A stretch of 64,000 bases of DNA from Proteromonas lacertae (Eukaryota; Sar; Bigyra; Opalinata; Proteromonadidae), in the NCBI GenBank assembly GCA_002245135.1, contig NGBS01000875.1, positions 1 to 64,000 of the forward strand, in the 5' to 3' direction. Below, one piece after another: positions 1 through 15,900 of the stretch. Each line of letters opens with the position of its first letter. Within the stretch, counting starts at the first letter, position 1. The translations under genes and the position numbers were made by a program. The notes below the pieces were generated by a model. That model was not told where the DNA came from and did no database searches. It saw only the letters and a program-made list of their open reading frames with translations.

Positions 1-1182
1 AAGAGTTTTTGCAAAGTTTACAAAGAATATAACGTTATTTGGTATAATATATATCAAAATTGATATTGTATAGGTTATATTTATCAAAATACAGAATAAT
101 CATGTTGTGTATAAAATTAAGTAGAGTATATCCTATATAATCTTTTAATGTTACATAGAAAGATGAATGTTTAGTATACTTGAGAGAATTGATCAATGAT
201 TACACGAGAATGTTCTATAGAAGTGAATTTGAAGATAAATTAGTTGAAATACTGAGATTATTATCATCAATTCATAGAGCTGAAACTATAAGAAATGATT
301 TTATGTTACTGGAAGATGTATTAGAGAAAATTAGTTTTGATTTTGTATAAATATATATATATATATATATATTATAGAGTGTTCCTTGGTCATTATATAT
401 CTCAATGATAGACTATTATATCTCAAATAATGATAGTGATTCAATATACAGAATACGCACAAAGATGAATGGATTATTTGAAACTAGAAAAGATGAATTG
501 AATTCCAAAACAAAGATGATGATAATCAATACATACATAAGAATATTAGAGTTAATAGGTTATTCCAAAGATGGAATATTATTGTACAAGCGATATATTA
601 ATGATATTTATTTACTTGATGATGTCAGTAAATCTGAAGTTTGCCATAATATAGGTAAATGTTATTTGGATATTGTATATATATACTATAATTGTTATAT
701 ATAAATAGAAGAGATATGATAAGAGTATTTTGTTGTTTAAATATTGTTGTGATATTTGTAAGAGGATTGATAGAAAGAATTATAAGATCAATTACTTTTT
801 AAAGAATTATTGTGAATATAGAAATGGCAATTTGTTAAGTGATGAGAAAGAAGGAAATAATGATAATGACAATATAGATAAGATGTTTTACTATCATAAG
901 ATGAATGATGTAATCGAATTTAATAAAATATATTACAAAATATATGATGAATTTAGTGATAAAAATTATGTAATTGTATTATTGAAAGAGTTATTGAATG
1001 AAATATTGACAAAATATGTTGTGATTGAATGTATAGTTCAACATACAGTTGATTTGAATGAATATTCATCATCACTTTGTTGTAGATTGGATGATTTAAA
1101 GAAGTGTATAAGGATTTCGATAGTGAAAGATATAATAGATGGAGGTATTGATGATCTTCATAATTTATATGAGAAATTTTAA
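1..1182 (+). CDS. TPR-like helical-repeat protein, C-terminal part (5' end outside window)
   Basis: Five exons join in one frame: 1-41, 74-125, 159-344, 378-674 and 709-1182. The introns are 32-34 nt, start GTATA and end TAG; splicing restores a continuous reading frame where the unspliced sequence has stops. The product is almost entirely alpha-helical. The segment spanning the 674/709 junction (CHNIGKCYLDIKRYDKSI) reads like a tetratricopeptide repeat. The last about 100 residues are acidic or helical without a motif I recognise. There is no start codon in the window, so the N-terminus is missing. The TPR label is by pattern only; a HAT-type repeat protein is an alternative. No partner or pathway can be inferred. 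Confidence 0.5.
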
Positions 1183-1310
1183 TGATTTAGATTTTTTGAT
1201 GTTATTATTATTATTCTATTGTTTGTTTTTTGATTTTGTTAGAGAAAATAAAAAGAAAAGAAAAGAAAATAAATATAAATAATGTGAATAAATAATTTCA
1301 ATCTAAATAT

Positions 1311-2773
<1,463 letters not shown>

Positions 2774-3825
2774 ATTTCGTTAATTTTCTTTTTGGTTTTC
2801 TTTTTTCAATAATCCTGTCACTCATAAACTTGATAACATCTTTATTCTCATAATACCGATTATTCCTGTTACACCTTCTACTACAGCAATTGAATCTACA
2901 TTCTATTTTAAAATAACAATTATTTAATATATTATTATACATTTTGCCTCATTATACATAAACATTCAAATAATGTATTTGAATTTGAAACACATTGTAT
3001 TTCTTTAACATCTTTTGTTTCATTTTCGATTAATTCTCTTAGCTATTATTTTTATTAATATTTCTAAGTATACTGTCATTGAATCATTCAACATTCCATT
3101 GCATAGTGTTTTAAATGTTAATTCTTTCTGTGTTAAAAATTTACAGTATTCATTTGTATCATTTGTAATAATCACTGACTCAGATCTATATTTATTATTA
3201 TTCATATAGATCTTTATACGTTGTTCTACTAAGAGCAATAATTGCATCTTCAAGTAATGTATATTCTGGTAATAACAAAAGATTTGTATCACACACATCT
3301 CCCACCAATGTATTCAGTGGATCATCTGGTGCTAATGAGACAGAAGATTTCATTGACAATTGTGATGTAACACAAGAAAGAGGTAAACCCTAAAAAATGT
3401 AAATTTTGACATTATACATGATCATAATGAAGAGATTGCACCCTTGACACTAAACATTATATTATATATAATACCTTCTAAAGAAGATAAACTAATAACT
3501 GAACTAAGAAAAATGAAATCCCAATATGAATACGTATTCTGTGATACAGGCGATGATAAACGTCTCAATCTTGTCTATTTGAATATAAAATTAATATAGT
3601 TACTTGTAAATTTTTGTGTGGATTCTCATTTATTCTATTAGGCACAGTTGGAGGCGGATCAACCTGTATAGTTACTTGATTTTCATCAATATTGGAAAGA
3701 ACACCAAGCATGCTATAGAAGAATAACCTTTTTTTAATTCTATGGTGTATGAAAAATAAATAACCAAAAAATGTTTCATTTTTGTTTTATTGTTTTTTGA
3801 GAGTATTAATTTGAAATTTATCACG

Positions 3826-5084
3826 ATGTTAGCTTTTCATGCATCTTATAACATAGAAAATGCAAATAGAGTATTAATGTAGTATATTTTCACATTTTTT
3901 AGATCATTTGTAATGCGTTGAAAGAACGTGGAATGAGACAATCTTTATCCAAAGATCCATCATGCATATTTCAATGGGCGATAAATACAAAGATTAATTT
4001 CAATAAGTGTTTAGAAAGTATATAACATGAAGTTAAAAAGTCTAAACATATATAGATAAATTAATCATATCATCTCTTATTCGTCATACTGCATTATCTG
4101 AGAAATCAAGGTTTTTTAATTACTTTATTGGGAAAGAAACTAATTACATTATCGATACAATGTCATTTACAAAGAAAGAAGATATGTCAAACACATTTGA
4201 GTATTGGTGAATTAATTCATACAAATGTATAGAAAATTAGATGAGTTTTTAAAAGAAACAAGTATTGTATTTTGAAAGAATCTACAACAAACAATGCTCT
4301 TGGAATTCATATTGTTTCCAATGTTGATGAAGTATTACAGATACTAGAATCCAATCCAGAAATAACAGATTTTGTAATTCAAAAGTATATAGACAATCCA
4401 TTATTATTGAATGGATTAAAATTCCATATTAGAGTTAATGTTTTAGTATTTGGATGTATATTAATGTATAAATATTATTGAATCAAATATATAGATATGT
4501 TCATGATAATATTTGTTGTCATGTTTCTACAGAAAAATTCAAATTGGATGATTTTGATAATTCATTCATTCATATTACAAATTATAGAATCAATAAAACA
4601 AATCCAAAATTTGATAAGAATATTCATTTGTTAGGATATGAAGAGTTGTGTAAAATGTTAGGCAATGAAAAAATGGCTATGAATATTGGTATAATAGTTT
4701 ATTTAAAAGAATATGTGATATAATTAAAGAAGTAATGGTTGAAATAATGAAAGATAAAAAACATTTCTTTACCATTCCTAATTCATTTGAAATATTTGGT
4801 TTTGATATAATTTTAGATGATAATGAAAATATATATGTATTGGAAGTGAATAATGGACCATGCTTAGAATCTGAATGTGATGAGAATGTATAATATCTAT
4901 TTCTTTATTCAATTAGATATGTAAATGTGTTGTGGAAGATACACTTCGTATTGTTTTAGATCCAATTTTAAAGAAAGAAACAACTGATAATCATTTTCAT
5001 TTAATATACAGTAGTGAACCTTCTATTACATACTCAGATGATTTTCTAAATTATGTAGATGAAGTGAGTAAAGAAGAATTATAA
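3826..5084 (+). CDS. tubulin-tyrosine-ligase family protein (TTLL), frameshifted
   Basis: Exon 1 (3826-3870) begins ATG and joins exon 2 at 3903 after a 32-nt GTAT intron; further introns lie at 4018-4055, 4201-4232, about 4455-4493 and about 4889-4917. TTL signatures in order are KYCILKESTTNNALGIHIVS (ATP-grasp nucleotide loop), VIQKYIDNPLLLNGLKFHIR, FIHITNYRINK, and FGFDIILDDNENIYVLEVNN (the metal-binding E-x-N). The family ligates amino acids to the C-termini of tubulin or other proteins. Length is close to the single-domain minimum (about 330 codons). Three one-base shifts (near 4258, 4450 and 4708) break the frame while conserved motifs continue, so it is either a recent pseudogene or has consensus errors. 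No flanking gene explains its target. Confidence 0.75.
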
Positions 5085-5299
5085 AATCATAAAACATAAA
5101 TAGATAAATACACTAACTAGAATGTAATGAAGTAAGCTTCATCTTCCCAATTCTGAATCTACAGCCGTTAATTGTAAAAAGTGAAACTAACAATAAAATT
5201 AAACACATAGTCTATTTATATATACACTTGTTATAATAATAATACCATAAATATGAAAAAATGAGCTACTGATTGAGTATCACAACTGGCTATATATAC

Positions 5300-5629
5300 C
5301 TAAATATAATGAGTTTTATTTAATACTGATTGTTCATTTGTTTGTGTGATGCAATTCCAAGCACCTTTATATTCACTAATTTTGCAATATGGTTTTAATT
5401 CACTCTAATGTTTAATAAGAATATGAAGATACTATTTCTTGTTTTGTACATCTTTGAAAATACCTTAAAATAGTACAATTAGCATCTTCTGGAATTCTTG
5501 TTCTAATATTTATATTAAAACGTAATTATACACTTCAAATACTTGCTTAGTAGGAAATATAGGATTATTACTCACGAAATCAGAGTCTGCAATGACATAT
5601 GACAAGAAAATGACAAAAAATGAAATCAT
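5300..5629 (-). CDS. small secreted protein, 90 aa, unknown function
   Basis: Three exons (5532-5629, 5433-5502, 5300-5404) are separated by 29-nt and 28-nt GTAT...TAG introns and give one open frame of 90 codons. The N-terminus (MISFFVIFLSYVIADSDF) is a typical cleavable signal peptide; the mature part is about 75 residues with four cysteines (NCTILR, RCTKQ, YCKIS, WNCIT), compatible with two disulfides, and possible N-glycosylation sites (NCT, NKT). It starts 91 nt downstream of the ZIP transporter stop on the same strand. I recognise no family. The existence of the gene rests on the signal peptide plus two introns that keep frame. Confidence 0.55.
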
Positions 5630-5720
5630 TTCAATAATTTTAGCCGTTTCATTTTTATTTTCTTCCAAAACACAACAATATAATATAATATGAATGATAT
5701 TATCAATTAAATTGCTATAT

Positions 5721-6765
5721 TTATACGAAAAATCCAACAATTGTCATAAGTAAAGCTCCTAAGACCAAACTTGTTAATTTGTATAAATTTCCAAACTTTT
5801 CAATATTAGCAACTGTTTTATTTGTTTCACCTTCATTATGATGTTCATGTGCATGTTCATGATGGTGAGATTCTTCAAATTCTGGAATTAATATTTCAAT
5901 TATTGATAAGTAGAGGAATGTACCTGCAGCAATACCTTGGAAAATCATTTCCACCCATTTTGAAGTAGATCCTTCTGTAATTGATTGTACAAAATAACCA
6001 ATATAACAACAAATTGGACCTATAAAGCAAAAGATTAACAATCCTGCTATTGCCTTCTTCAATGGGATTGTTGCTACTCTGCAGGAACTGCCAAGAGCAA
6101 AGGATTCAAATATTCTATGTGCAAATATAGCTATTGATATTGATAATTGAGTATCCTAAATGAATAAAGATTATATAAATTAATTATAATATACTTCATC
6201 CTTTGCTGCTCCTAATGAAAAATTTTCTAACATTGAATGAATTGATAAAATTATTGCTAATAATATTGGAACACTGCCATTTACAACAATACTATGATGA
6301 TCTTCATGACTGTGTTCATGAGCTACTGCTTCAGTTACTTCACCACCACCATTCTCTACTGATTGAATTAATGATTCATTAAGATTATCTTTAGGTTTGG
6401 AATATGAACGTCTGAAATAATCAACAATTCCAGAGTATTCAACGATTGTCAAAAACAATAATCCTGAAATAATGCATACCTGTGGCCATGGTGATTCTAC
6501 GCCCAATTCTTCAGCTATTTCCATTTCTAATGAAATAATAATCTCAATAAATACGTTCTGGAATCATATGAATAATTCCAGCTGAAGCTAAAATACCAGC
6601 TGAAAACACATTACCAATAGACAACAAAAAATTCTACAATTAAAACAAAAATTATACTTGGACCTTCGATGACTTTCCCATTGGAGCTATCCAATATGGC
6701 AATAAAACACCAAGGATTCCCAGTAGCAATAAGCCAGGAGCAATTATAGTAATAACGTATTGCAT
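5721..6765 (-). CDS. ZIP-family metal (Zn/Fe) transporter
   Basis: Four exons (6658-6765, 6555-6633, 6195-6526, 5721-6155) give 317 aa without frameshift. The introns are 24, 28 and 39 nt, all GTAT...TAG. About eight membrane segments are visible. TM4 carries HSMLENFSLG and TM5 HRIFESFALG, the ZIP metal-path positions (usual form HxxxEGxALG); both depart from the consensus. There are two histidine-rich loops, HEHSHEDHH and HHHEHAHEHH, the second in an unusual C-terminal-half position. The family moves divalent metal into the cytosol across the plasma or an organelle membrane. An AAGCTT element lies 17 nt upstream of the chosen ATG, supporting that start. Confidence 0.85.
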
Positions 6766-6782
6766 TTAAAACACAAATAAAA

Positions 6783-6788
6783 AAGCTT
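6783..6788 (-). promoter_or_regulatory. AAGCTT element upstream of ZIP gene
   Basis: AAGCTT ends 17 nt before the ATG at 6765. It is one of seven such placements in the window (see finding). Confidence 0.4.
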
Positions 6789-6911
6789 GAAGGTTTGATA
6801 TTCAATCTTTTCATATTATAAACTATTCATAGAAATTTATAAAAAAAGTTTTAAAAAGTTCAACAAAAAACAGTTTAATTGAATAGTAATAATAATAAGA
6901 ATAAGAAAGAT

Positions 6912-9900
6912 TTATGAAATTCCTATATACTGTTTATATTGAACAGATATTACTTTCTTAAGCAGAGGTGTAAATGTCCCAGATTTGAAATCAGTAATAT
7001 CATGTGGATACACTTTAGAATAATATTGATTCAATCTTTTCATAGTGTTTAATATATGATCCGTATTAACTGGCATGAAATGCACATCAGCATCTAACTC
7101 TTTCAATTTCATAGAAATTCTTTTCCACACTTGATTCCAAGTCTCTTTTGTATGTGGATGAATAGTTGGATAATCATCTCCAACTCCATCACCATGATTT
7201 GGTTCATCTCCAATGATAATTATTAAATGTTTATAGTCTTTTATATTATCTAAATGTTTTATAGCCGTTTCTACACCACCTGATACATCTTCACAATAAT
7301 CATTACCACCATCTGCTACTACTGTTGATAATAATTTCTTTATTTTGAAATAACTAGGTTGTAAATAACTCTCATAATATCTTATCTTATCTCTAAAATC
7401 TTTATAACCAACAAATTGAAGTAATATATTCGATTTTGAATCTACATGACTTTCTTTTTTGATTCTTTCTACTTCATTGAATATATTTCCTATTTCTGAT
7501 TTTGTTGCATCGACATAAGGTTTCATTGTTCCTGTACAATCCATAATAACAGTCAAACAGAAATTGATTGGTTTTGAATGTACTGTATTATCTACTGGTA
7601 AGATTTTTTTATCTATTTTGTTTATGTCAGGTTTAAATTTCATTGCTATTGTCTTTGGCACTTCACCATTGAAATTATTACATGAAAAATATGTATCAAT
7701 ATTCAATAACCAAATAACAGCATTAGAAATCCATCTACTTGTTCCATCACTTGTGAATTCCAAGAATAGTTTTGAAGAAGCAGTATCTATCACTATTTTA
7801 CCTTTACTTCCTTCTCTTTCTTTTAACATTATTGCTGAATGTCCTTCATTTTCTCTAGCAAATACAACAAATCCATTTTTCTCTAAATCTTTTTCATTCA
7901 AACAAGCCAATGTTTTTCCTTCATATATATACTTCAATCCTGTATCTATTCTTATACTATCAATGTTATATTCAAACATATCTTGACCTACTGTTCTGAA
8001 TTTTCCTGGAAGTACATTCTCATCTCTTTCCATTCTTTTACCACCTTTTATATTCTCATTTCTTGTTAATTCATTTATATTAAATACTTTCTTGAAGAAT
8101 AGATTAGCTTCATACGAAAAAGGATGATTTTCTAACATCCAGAATATTCCACCTCCATTTTCATGATATTCCTTCAAACAATCAATAAACTGAGTAATAT
8201 ATCCAAACTCTTTATGCTTTGCTTTATTTGAAACACCACCTCCATCACTACAACTGATTACAACTGCTCTATATTTTCCTGATGCTATTTCAACAGTTGC
8301 ACTATAATAATCATAAACAATATTAATGTTAAAACCTTTTGATTGTAATTTCTTTATTGGACTATCTCCATTATTAATACCTCTTCGTAATACATCATCT
8401 GTTATATATTCATCAATCAATCTACCATCTACATCTCTTTGATTTCTACATAAATACAATATAACAAACAATATGTTAAATTCAGTAAAAGCTCCATCTT
8501 TACCTAAATCATAATCTGAACTTGTACATTCTGCTGTTAATTTCATTATGTTCTCATCTTTGGTCTGAAGAGTATTAACAAATAACGCTCTATATTCAAA
8601 TGCAGAATATATATCACTCAAACGTTTCACAAACTTTGGATCAATTATTTCTATACCATCTTTCACTAGATTCTGATTAGCATTTGAAAAAGAAAGAGAA
8701 GATTTACTATAATAATGTGGTGTTTCATTATTCACAGATGCTATAGATTTGTAAAGATTATCAGGATTAGATGACCAAATAAATGAAGGAAATATATTTG
8801 CTACATCTCCAATTGAATAACCAACACCAACACCAATTGTCTTACAATCACTCGAATATATCAATTGTTTAATATCATTTCTTGTATCTTCCATTGTCAG
8901 ATAATTAGTCAAAACAAACATTATTGGAGTAAAAGGTCTAGCAATACAAGTTGACATAGCAGTCTGCATTGTTTCAAATAACACTGTACTTTGAATATTA
9001 CCTGTGTTTACTAAGTCAATTAGTGTATTAAATGCAGATGCAATTCCTGAACTCCAAGCATCACTAGAAATCATCCCAGCTCCAATTTTGTTGATTTTGT
9101 CTGTAGCTATCCAAATATCTATTGCTGGAACATTCAATTCACAAACACCTTTCAATAATGTGAAGAATGTTAATAATGTATGAGATATATTAATTGGACT
9201 TAATGTAATTGTTGAAGCATCTATTACTATTGACACAGTATAAGATCTTACTTTATTGCCAGTTTTCTTTTTGAATATTTTACCATCTCCTGATTTTGTT
9301 AATAAGAATTTGATAAAGTTCTGAAAATGAATTGATGTTCCAGATATACTAGGAACCCATGTAGTTGGTTTGTTTGGTAAAATTACACTGGCATTTAATG
9401 AATTAAACAATATACCAGACTTTATCTTCTCATTTATATACCTATATATTGATGAAGATCCTCCTCTTATTATATATTCTAAATCTGCATCATTAACCAT
9501 TGGTAGTGGAACATTACCACTAATATTTTGTGTATTATCTATAATTACAGTGTAATTGTCATCTTTTATATCTGGAATATCAATATTTCCAAAAGATTCT
9601 TTAATACTAGCATTTGGAAAATACATTTGTCCATCTGATCTTATCCTCTTTCTAAATGATTTTGAGTAAAACAATGGATATATACTCTTCATATCACTTG
9701 TTCTAGTAAAATCTTCAAGGCAACTAATAACCATTCGATGATCCTTAGGGAAATTATATTCCAGTTTAGAATTCATTATCTTCAGATTGTTTTTTGATAT
9801 ATTTTCATCCTTTCTATTTGTGACAATGTGAAATAGGAATATTGAAGGAAGTATTTCTTTTATATATTGATGTACTTCATTACATTCAGACATTAATTGT

Positions 9901-12900
9901 TCAGAATAACAATCACTTATTATAAAATAGGAACTATTTCTATCTTCTGAACATTTCACTGTGTTACTATAAGCAAATATATCTAATGGAGTAGAAGGCA
10001 TCTTTTCAATTGATTCTAAATCAAATATTTCACTCATCTTTTCAATCAATGTATCATCATCATTTGAGATTTGAATTGCTTGTCCATGTGATAATGTTGC
10101 GATTATTCTTGTTCTAATGTGAAACTCTTCACAGATTACTAATAATAAACATGCTGTTAATGATCTCAATCTAGCTTTATACTTCTTATGAGTGAATGAA
10201 GTATCGATTACTACAGTAACAAGTTTCACATATTCATTACATCTATTATCACTATTTCTAATACCACAACATATATCATATGAATAATTCATTAAAATCT
10301 TTCTAATCTCTTGAATCTTCATATCATCATCGTTTGAAGAATGGTATTTTCCCATCTTTTCCATATCTTTTTTATTCTTCAATGACACAATGGCACAAGC
10401 TTCATTATCATTGATTCTTGTCAATATTCCTTCAAAATATATGTCAAGTGGATATTCTTTAAAGTTCTGTAATACATCTCTTACATTTGCAGATCTTATT
10501 TCATTTCTAGTCATATTAATTCTATTCTGTATTTCCTTTGTTTTTATCTCAGAATTCTCAGGAATTACTTTCTTATGTTTCAGTGAAACTACAGTTATTG
10601 GATCAACATATAAATTAGCAATTCTGTTTAATTCTGGATCTCTGATGTTCTTATATAGTTTTATTCCTTTAGTACCAAATACTTTCTTATTCGATACTTC
10701 AATAGTCTGCAAATTTGAAACATGAGATGCTTGCTGAACAAATTGTGGAACTAATTTTGTATCATCTTCAGCAAATTGATATCTTCTTTCCCATTTCAAA
10801 TCAGTAAACTCAGATTTAAGATATTCTATATTTTTTTCAACAATATCATAGATGGAAGCGAAATATTTATCTCTATTATCTTCCATATATTTTAACACTG
10901 AGAATATGTAGTTATTATCTGATTCTTCTTTTTTGTCATTCTTGTTAGATAATCCAATTAAAAATATATCATGCAAACAACTAATATAAGATGTTAATGA
11001 TTTAGATTGTAATTGTTCTATCCTCTTTTTAGTACTAAATACACTATTCGGTATATTAGTAATTACGTTTTGAACTTTATTATCATTCTCACTATTAATC
11101 ACCCAAGAGTGTCTTTTAATTAAGAATTCAGTAGATTCTTTTACTCTATCCACTGGATGTGGATTATATATTATACTATATCCATTCTTAATAATAAGCG
11201 GGTTTTTATCATCAAAATGATGAGTTAATTTTATAATATCATCTTCAGTATAATGAACAACAATGATATCTTTTGGATGATATTTTTCTTCTTGATAATA
11301 CAATACCTTTGGATTGTCATTAGATATATAACATGGATAGTTTATGAAATACAAATCATCATAGTCAGATATCTTTGTCAGGAATTTTATTGTCTTTTCT
11401 GTTGATCCAACCACAATTTTTGTATTGTATTTAAACTCACCTTCATCTAATGTGTTAAATCTAATTTCCAACTTGTCACACGAAACAGAAACTTTACAGT
11501 TAGTTTCTTTTATAATGATAGATGAATTAGTTGGATTTAATATTGGTATTGTAATCACAGGTTCAAAACGAGATTTAATTAAAGGAGGAAGAATAAATGT
11601 ATCGTTTTTTGGTAATAATATTTCATATCCTTTAATATCAGTTATTAATATTACATTTGATAATTTAATATGGTTATGATTATCTTCGCTATTGTCGTTA
11701 TCATCAATATCAATCTTGGGTGGAGGGAATATCTTGTCCAGAATAACTAATTGGTGAATCTGGCATTTTCTTTCTTTCTTCTTTAGTCTCTATTTTCAGT
11801 TTTTCTATCTCATCAATTCTTTTGTTGTTTTCTTCTATTCTTTTGTATAATTCATTTATCTTATCTACATAATCTTTACATGAAATATCCATTGAATAGT
11901 ATTTATCATTATTATCCTTTGCATAATAATTCAATTGAACTTTCTCCGACTGTAAATACTGATAAAATGTATTGATAGATTCAGGTGTTATATCATCAAT
12001 ATAGGATGGCTTAATTGGGTCTATTGATAAATACATAACTCTATTCTCCTTGTAATCTTTAATAGGAAATGGAGAAAAATGTTCATTTTTAGATTGAGAG
12101 TTTATAAACATAGGATATTTATTGGATGAAGCTATCATTGATGGAATATAACTATCAGCATTTTGAAAATAATTATCAAGCTTTTCATATTGATTTATAT
12201 TCTTTTCATCAATTTTAAAGTTTACATTATTCTTATGACAATTTTCAATCATTTTACTCATCAATATCATTGAAAATTTATCTTCATCTTCACTAATCTT
12301 CAATGGATAATATTTATATGAAACTTTCACATGAGATATTGGTATTACTTCAACATCCAAATTAGATAATGGAAGAACAAATGGTAATAAATACTTCTCT
12401 TCATTTTCATTTATTCTAATAGATTTACATGTTATTTCAGAATCTAATGATAAAACAGTTGAATCAGGAGAATTTATTTTCAATTTAAAACTAACCTCTT
12501 CAGTAAGAGATCTTAAAAATGCTATTTTAAAACCAGGATATACTGGTTTATCCAATAATCTTTTATCCTTATACTTTATTACATCATCAGGATATTTACT
12601 CTTTTTACTGTTTATATAATTATTTATCGATTTATGATATATTAAAGTCAGAATCCATTTCATCACATCAATTTGTCTTTGTGTTTCTTTATTTGTTACT
12701 ATTTTATTCTTTTGCTCTTTAATTATACTTTTCACTTTTTTGTTTAACTCCTTCACAGTTTCTTCTCTTTCTTTTGTTAGTTTTTCATTCTGTTTCTTTA
12801 TATCGCAATCTTCTTTATCTAAATCATCATACTTCTTGTTTATTTCATAATATAATTTATCATATTTACTTTCGAAATAACTATCAATACTTGGAACAAT

Positions 12901-15900
12901 TTCATCAATAGTTTCAATACTATTAAACTCATTCATCAGATAATCCTTTAAATCATCTTGTGAAAGTAATTCCAATATAACAGAAGTTACAGGAGTTTCA
13001 TACTTTGGAGAAAGAAGAATGAGTTTATCATTCAAATGTAACTTTGATTTGAATATACTATCATACACATCATACATTTCTTTATCTCTCACTCTCGAAT
13101 CATAAGTAATCATATCATATTCATACTGTAAATCACTTGGTTGAATTAATGAACCAGGATTACTATTTGCAGTAAAATGATATGGTTTTAATGATCTTAA
13201 ATAATCCAACTTCCATACCATACTTATATCGTCATGTTTATCTTCAGATGATGCTATTTCTATCACTTTCTTTGAGAGAAAATCAATCTTTATGGAATTA
13301 TACTTCTCATAATCACATAAAGAGTATAAATCTTTCAATAACAAATCAGGCTTTAATACATAGTTTCCACAAAAACCATTTGCATACAGTTCATTTAATG
13401 AATTATCTAAAGTACTTTTATCAATAAATTTATGGATATAAAGTGGATAATATCTTATTGTTTCTATTACTTTTACTGGTAGATAAACTGAATTGGCTAT
13501 TTTGTTCATAATAGAGTTTATATAACATATAAAAGAGTTCTTATTCTCTTCAAATTTATACATATTCTCAATCAATGGTTTTGACTTTATCATTATCCTT
13601 TCAAACACTGATAAGTATCTAATAATCAATGATGGAATTATAGCTTTATCAAATGTTGTGACGAAATATACAATATGACTTAATTGGATATATAAACGAG
13701 TATTATTATCTTCAATATTCTCATATTTTATCTTCAATGTTGGTAATTTTTCATATTTTTTAATTGTATCAAGTAACTCAGATTTAATTCCTGTACCTTT
13801 AAAGCATTCTTCAAATTTACTGAATAACTCAGGATCTTTTTCTTTAAGGATATCTTGTGCTTCTTTTTCATTCATCTTTTCATCATCCATATTTCTATTA
13901 CTACTTATATCCTTCGATAATAATTTACTTGCTTCATTAAAGAAATTACCAAACTCATTTATTTTTTCATTGATTTGTTTGTATCTATAATAACCAAATG
14001 TAAGATTCTGATTCTGCAACTGTTGATTAAACGAAACTAAAGAGCTGTAATTTGCATCATTGATCATTGATGTACCTTCTTTTATATATTTGTCTATCTC
14101 TTCAACTACACGAAACATTGTAGCAAACATTCCTCGTATATCCACTTGTTTCAATACTAATTCTTTCATTTCATGGAATATTTTATCAATTGTTGGTTTA
14201 TAATAACCAAATGGATGTATCTGACATAACAAATCTTCCCTTCCTATGATATAATGTAATATAATTGTTTTTGCTGTATCTAAATAGAAATATTTATTCA
14301 GCTTCTTTGCAGGATTTTCATCTATCAAGGGAGAAATATGTAATTTTCTACATTCAACTGTTGCTGTAACTTTGAATTTCTTAAACAACAACCATCTTTC
14401 AAAATCAGCATAAGTCTCATAGATTGGATTTAATATAGTTGAATTATCATTCAAATGCTTATCTAATGTTTTTATAATCAAATTAATTGGATAACATAAC
14501 ATATATGAAACATTCTTATTCAACCAATTTCTTAATTGTTGCTTATTCCTTTCAGTGAAATATAATATTGATTCATTAATCACTTTTTCAATCAATTCAA
14601 CCAAATCATCTCCTTTGTATAAAGATTTCATTTTTTCTATAAATATTTCTGCATTTGTCTTTTCTATTTCCAAATCAACTATTAATTTATTACCTCCAAC
14701 CCTACTACAGCCATACTCATCTTTATAATTCTGCTCATTTGGATTACTCAAGTATCTAATTGCTTTTCTAAAATCAACACTACTCTTTTCACCAAAATAT
14801 TGAGTTTCATTTGGTTTTTCCTTGATAATACACAACTCTTGGCAAGATTCGATTGTTGATAATGTTTTAGAATACAAAACAATACATCTACTTAATAATG
14901 GAGCAGGAATTACAGATATGTTTTCGGTTGTAAACAAGAAGAATATTCTGAAATCAGGATGTATTCTATACTTTTCATTATCAGAATCACATGAATATGT
15001 TATTTTCTCTCCACTTTCAGTTAATGTTAACTCAGGTTTTTCTTCACATAATGAGTTCAGTCTTTCTAATATATCACTACTAGCTGTATTTACATCTTCT
15101 ATCATCACCCAAGCACCTTCCATTATAGCTGATAAAAGTGGACCATTTCTAAATACTAATTCTCCTTTACTATTCTTTTCTTCAGAATCAATTTTCAATT
15201 CATAATGTCCAATCAACATATCGCTTGTACTTTCTGAATTTAGTGGAACTGGAACTAATACTTTTTTATACAACTCAGCTAACTTTCTTACTGTATAACT
15301 TTTACCAGATGGTGATGGACCATACACTATTATTCCTCTTTTACTTTCATATGATAATGCTATTTTGTACGCTAAATTCAATTCTGATGTAGTGAAGCAA
15401 TTACGATCAAATGCTAGATTGTTAGATGGAACAACTACACTCCAAGGTCCATTAAATATAATTCTATCATCAACATTACTTAATTTGATTTTTGTGTTAG
15501 AATTTACTCTCAAAATGGTGTTTATACTATCCATATCAGATATGTTGAACTTACATCCAAACACAATCCATAATGCACTTCTTATATCAGATTTAAAGAA
15601 TTGAGAACTTTCCCAAATTGACAAACTTTTGATTGGTTCTCTTAATGAATAATTTGTTCCAGTTTTCTTTCCAAGTTCTAATGAGAATTCAAAGAGATTA
15701 TTAACCAATTTTTCAAATGCAGATCTTTCATCATCTGATGCATTTTCTTGAGTTTCTAGCAACATTCTCTTTCCAATGAATAATAACTCAAACAATTTGT
15801 ATGTAATATCATTGAAATACAAACAATAATTGATTATATTCTTCGATAATGATGTTCTACTTCCTGTCATTGATGCTGGATTTAATGTAGAAATAATATA

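Noticed and set aside
7564..7986. Plus-strand ORFs opposite the giant gene (also 10390-10725, 14822-15205, 17141-17482)
   Set aside because: They are antisense shadows of a long conserved coding frame; no motif, intron or promoter of their own.
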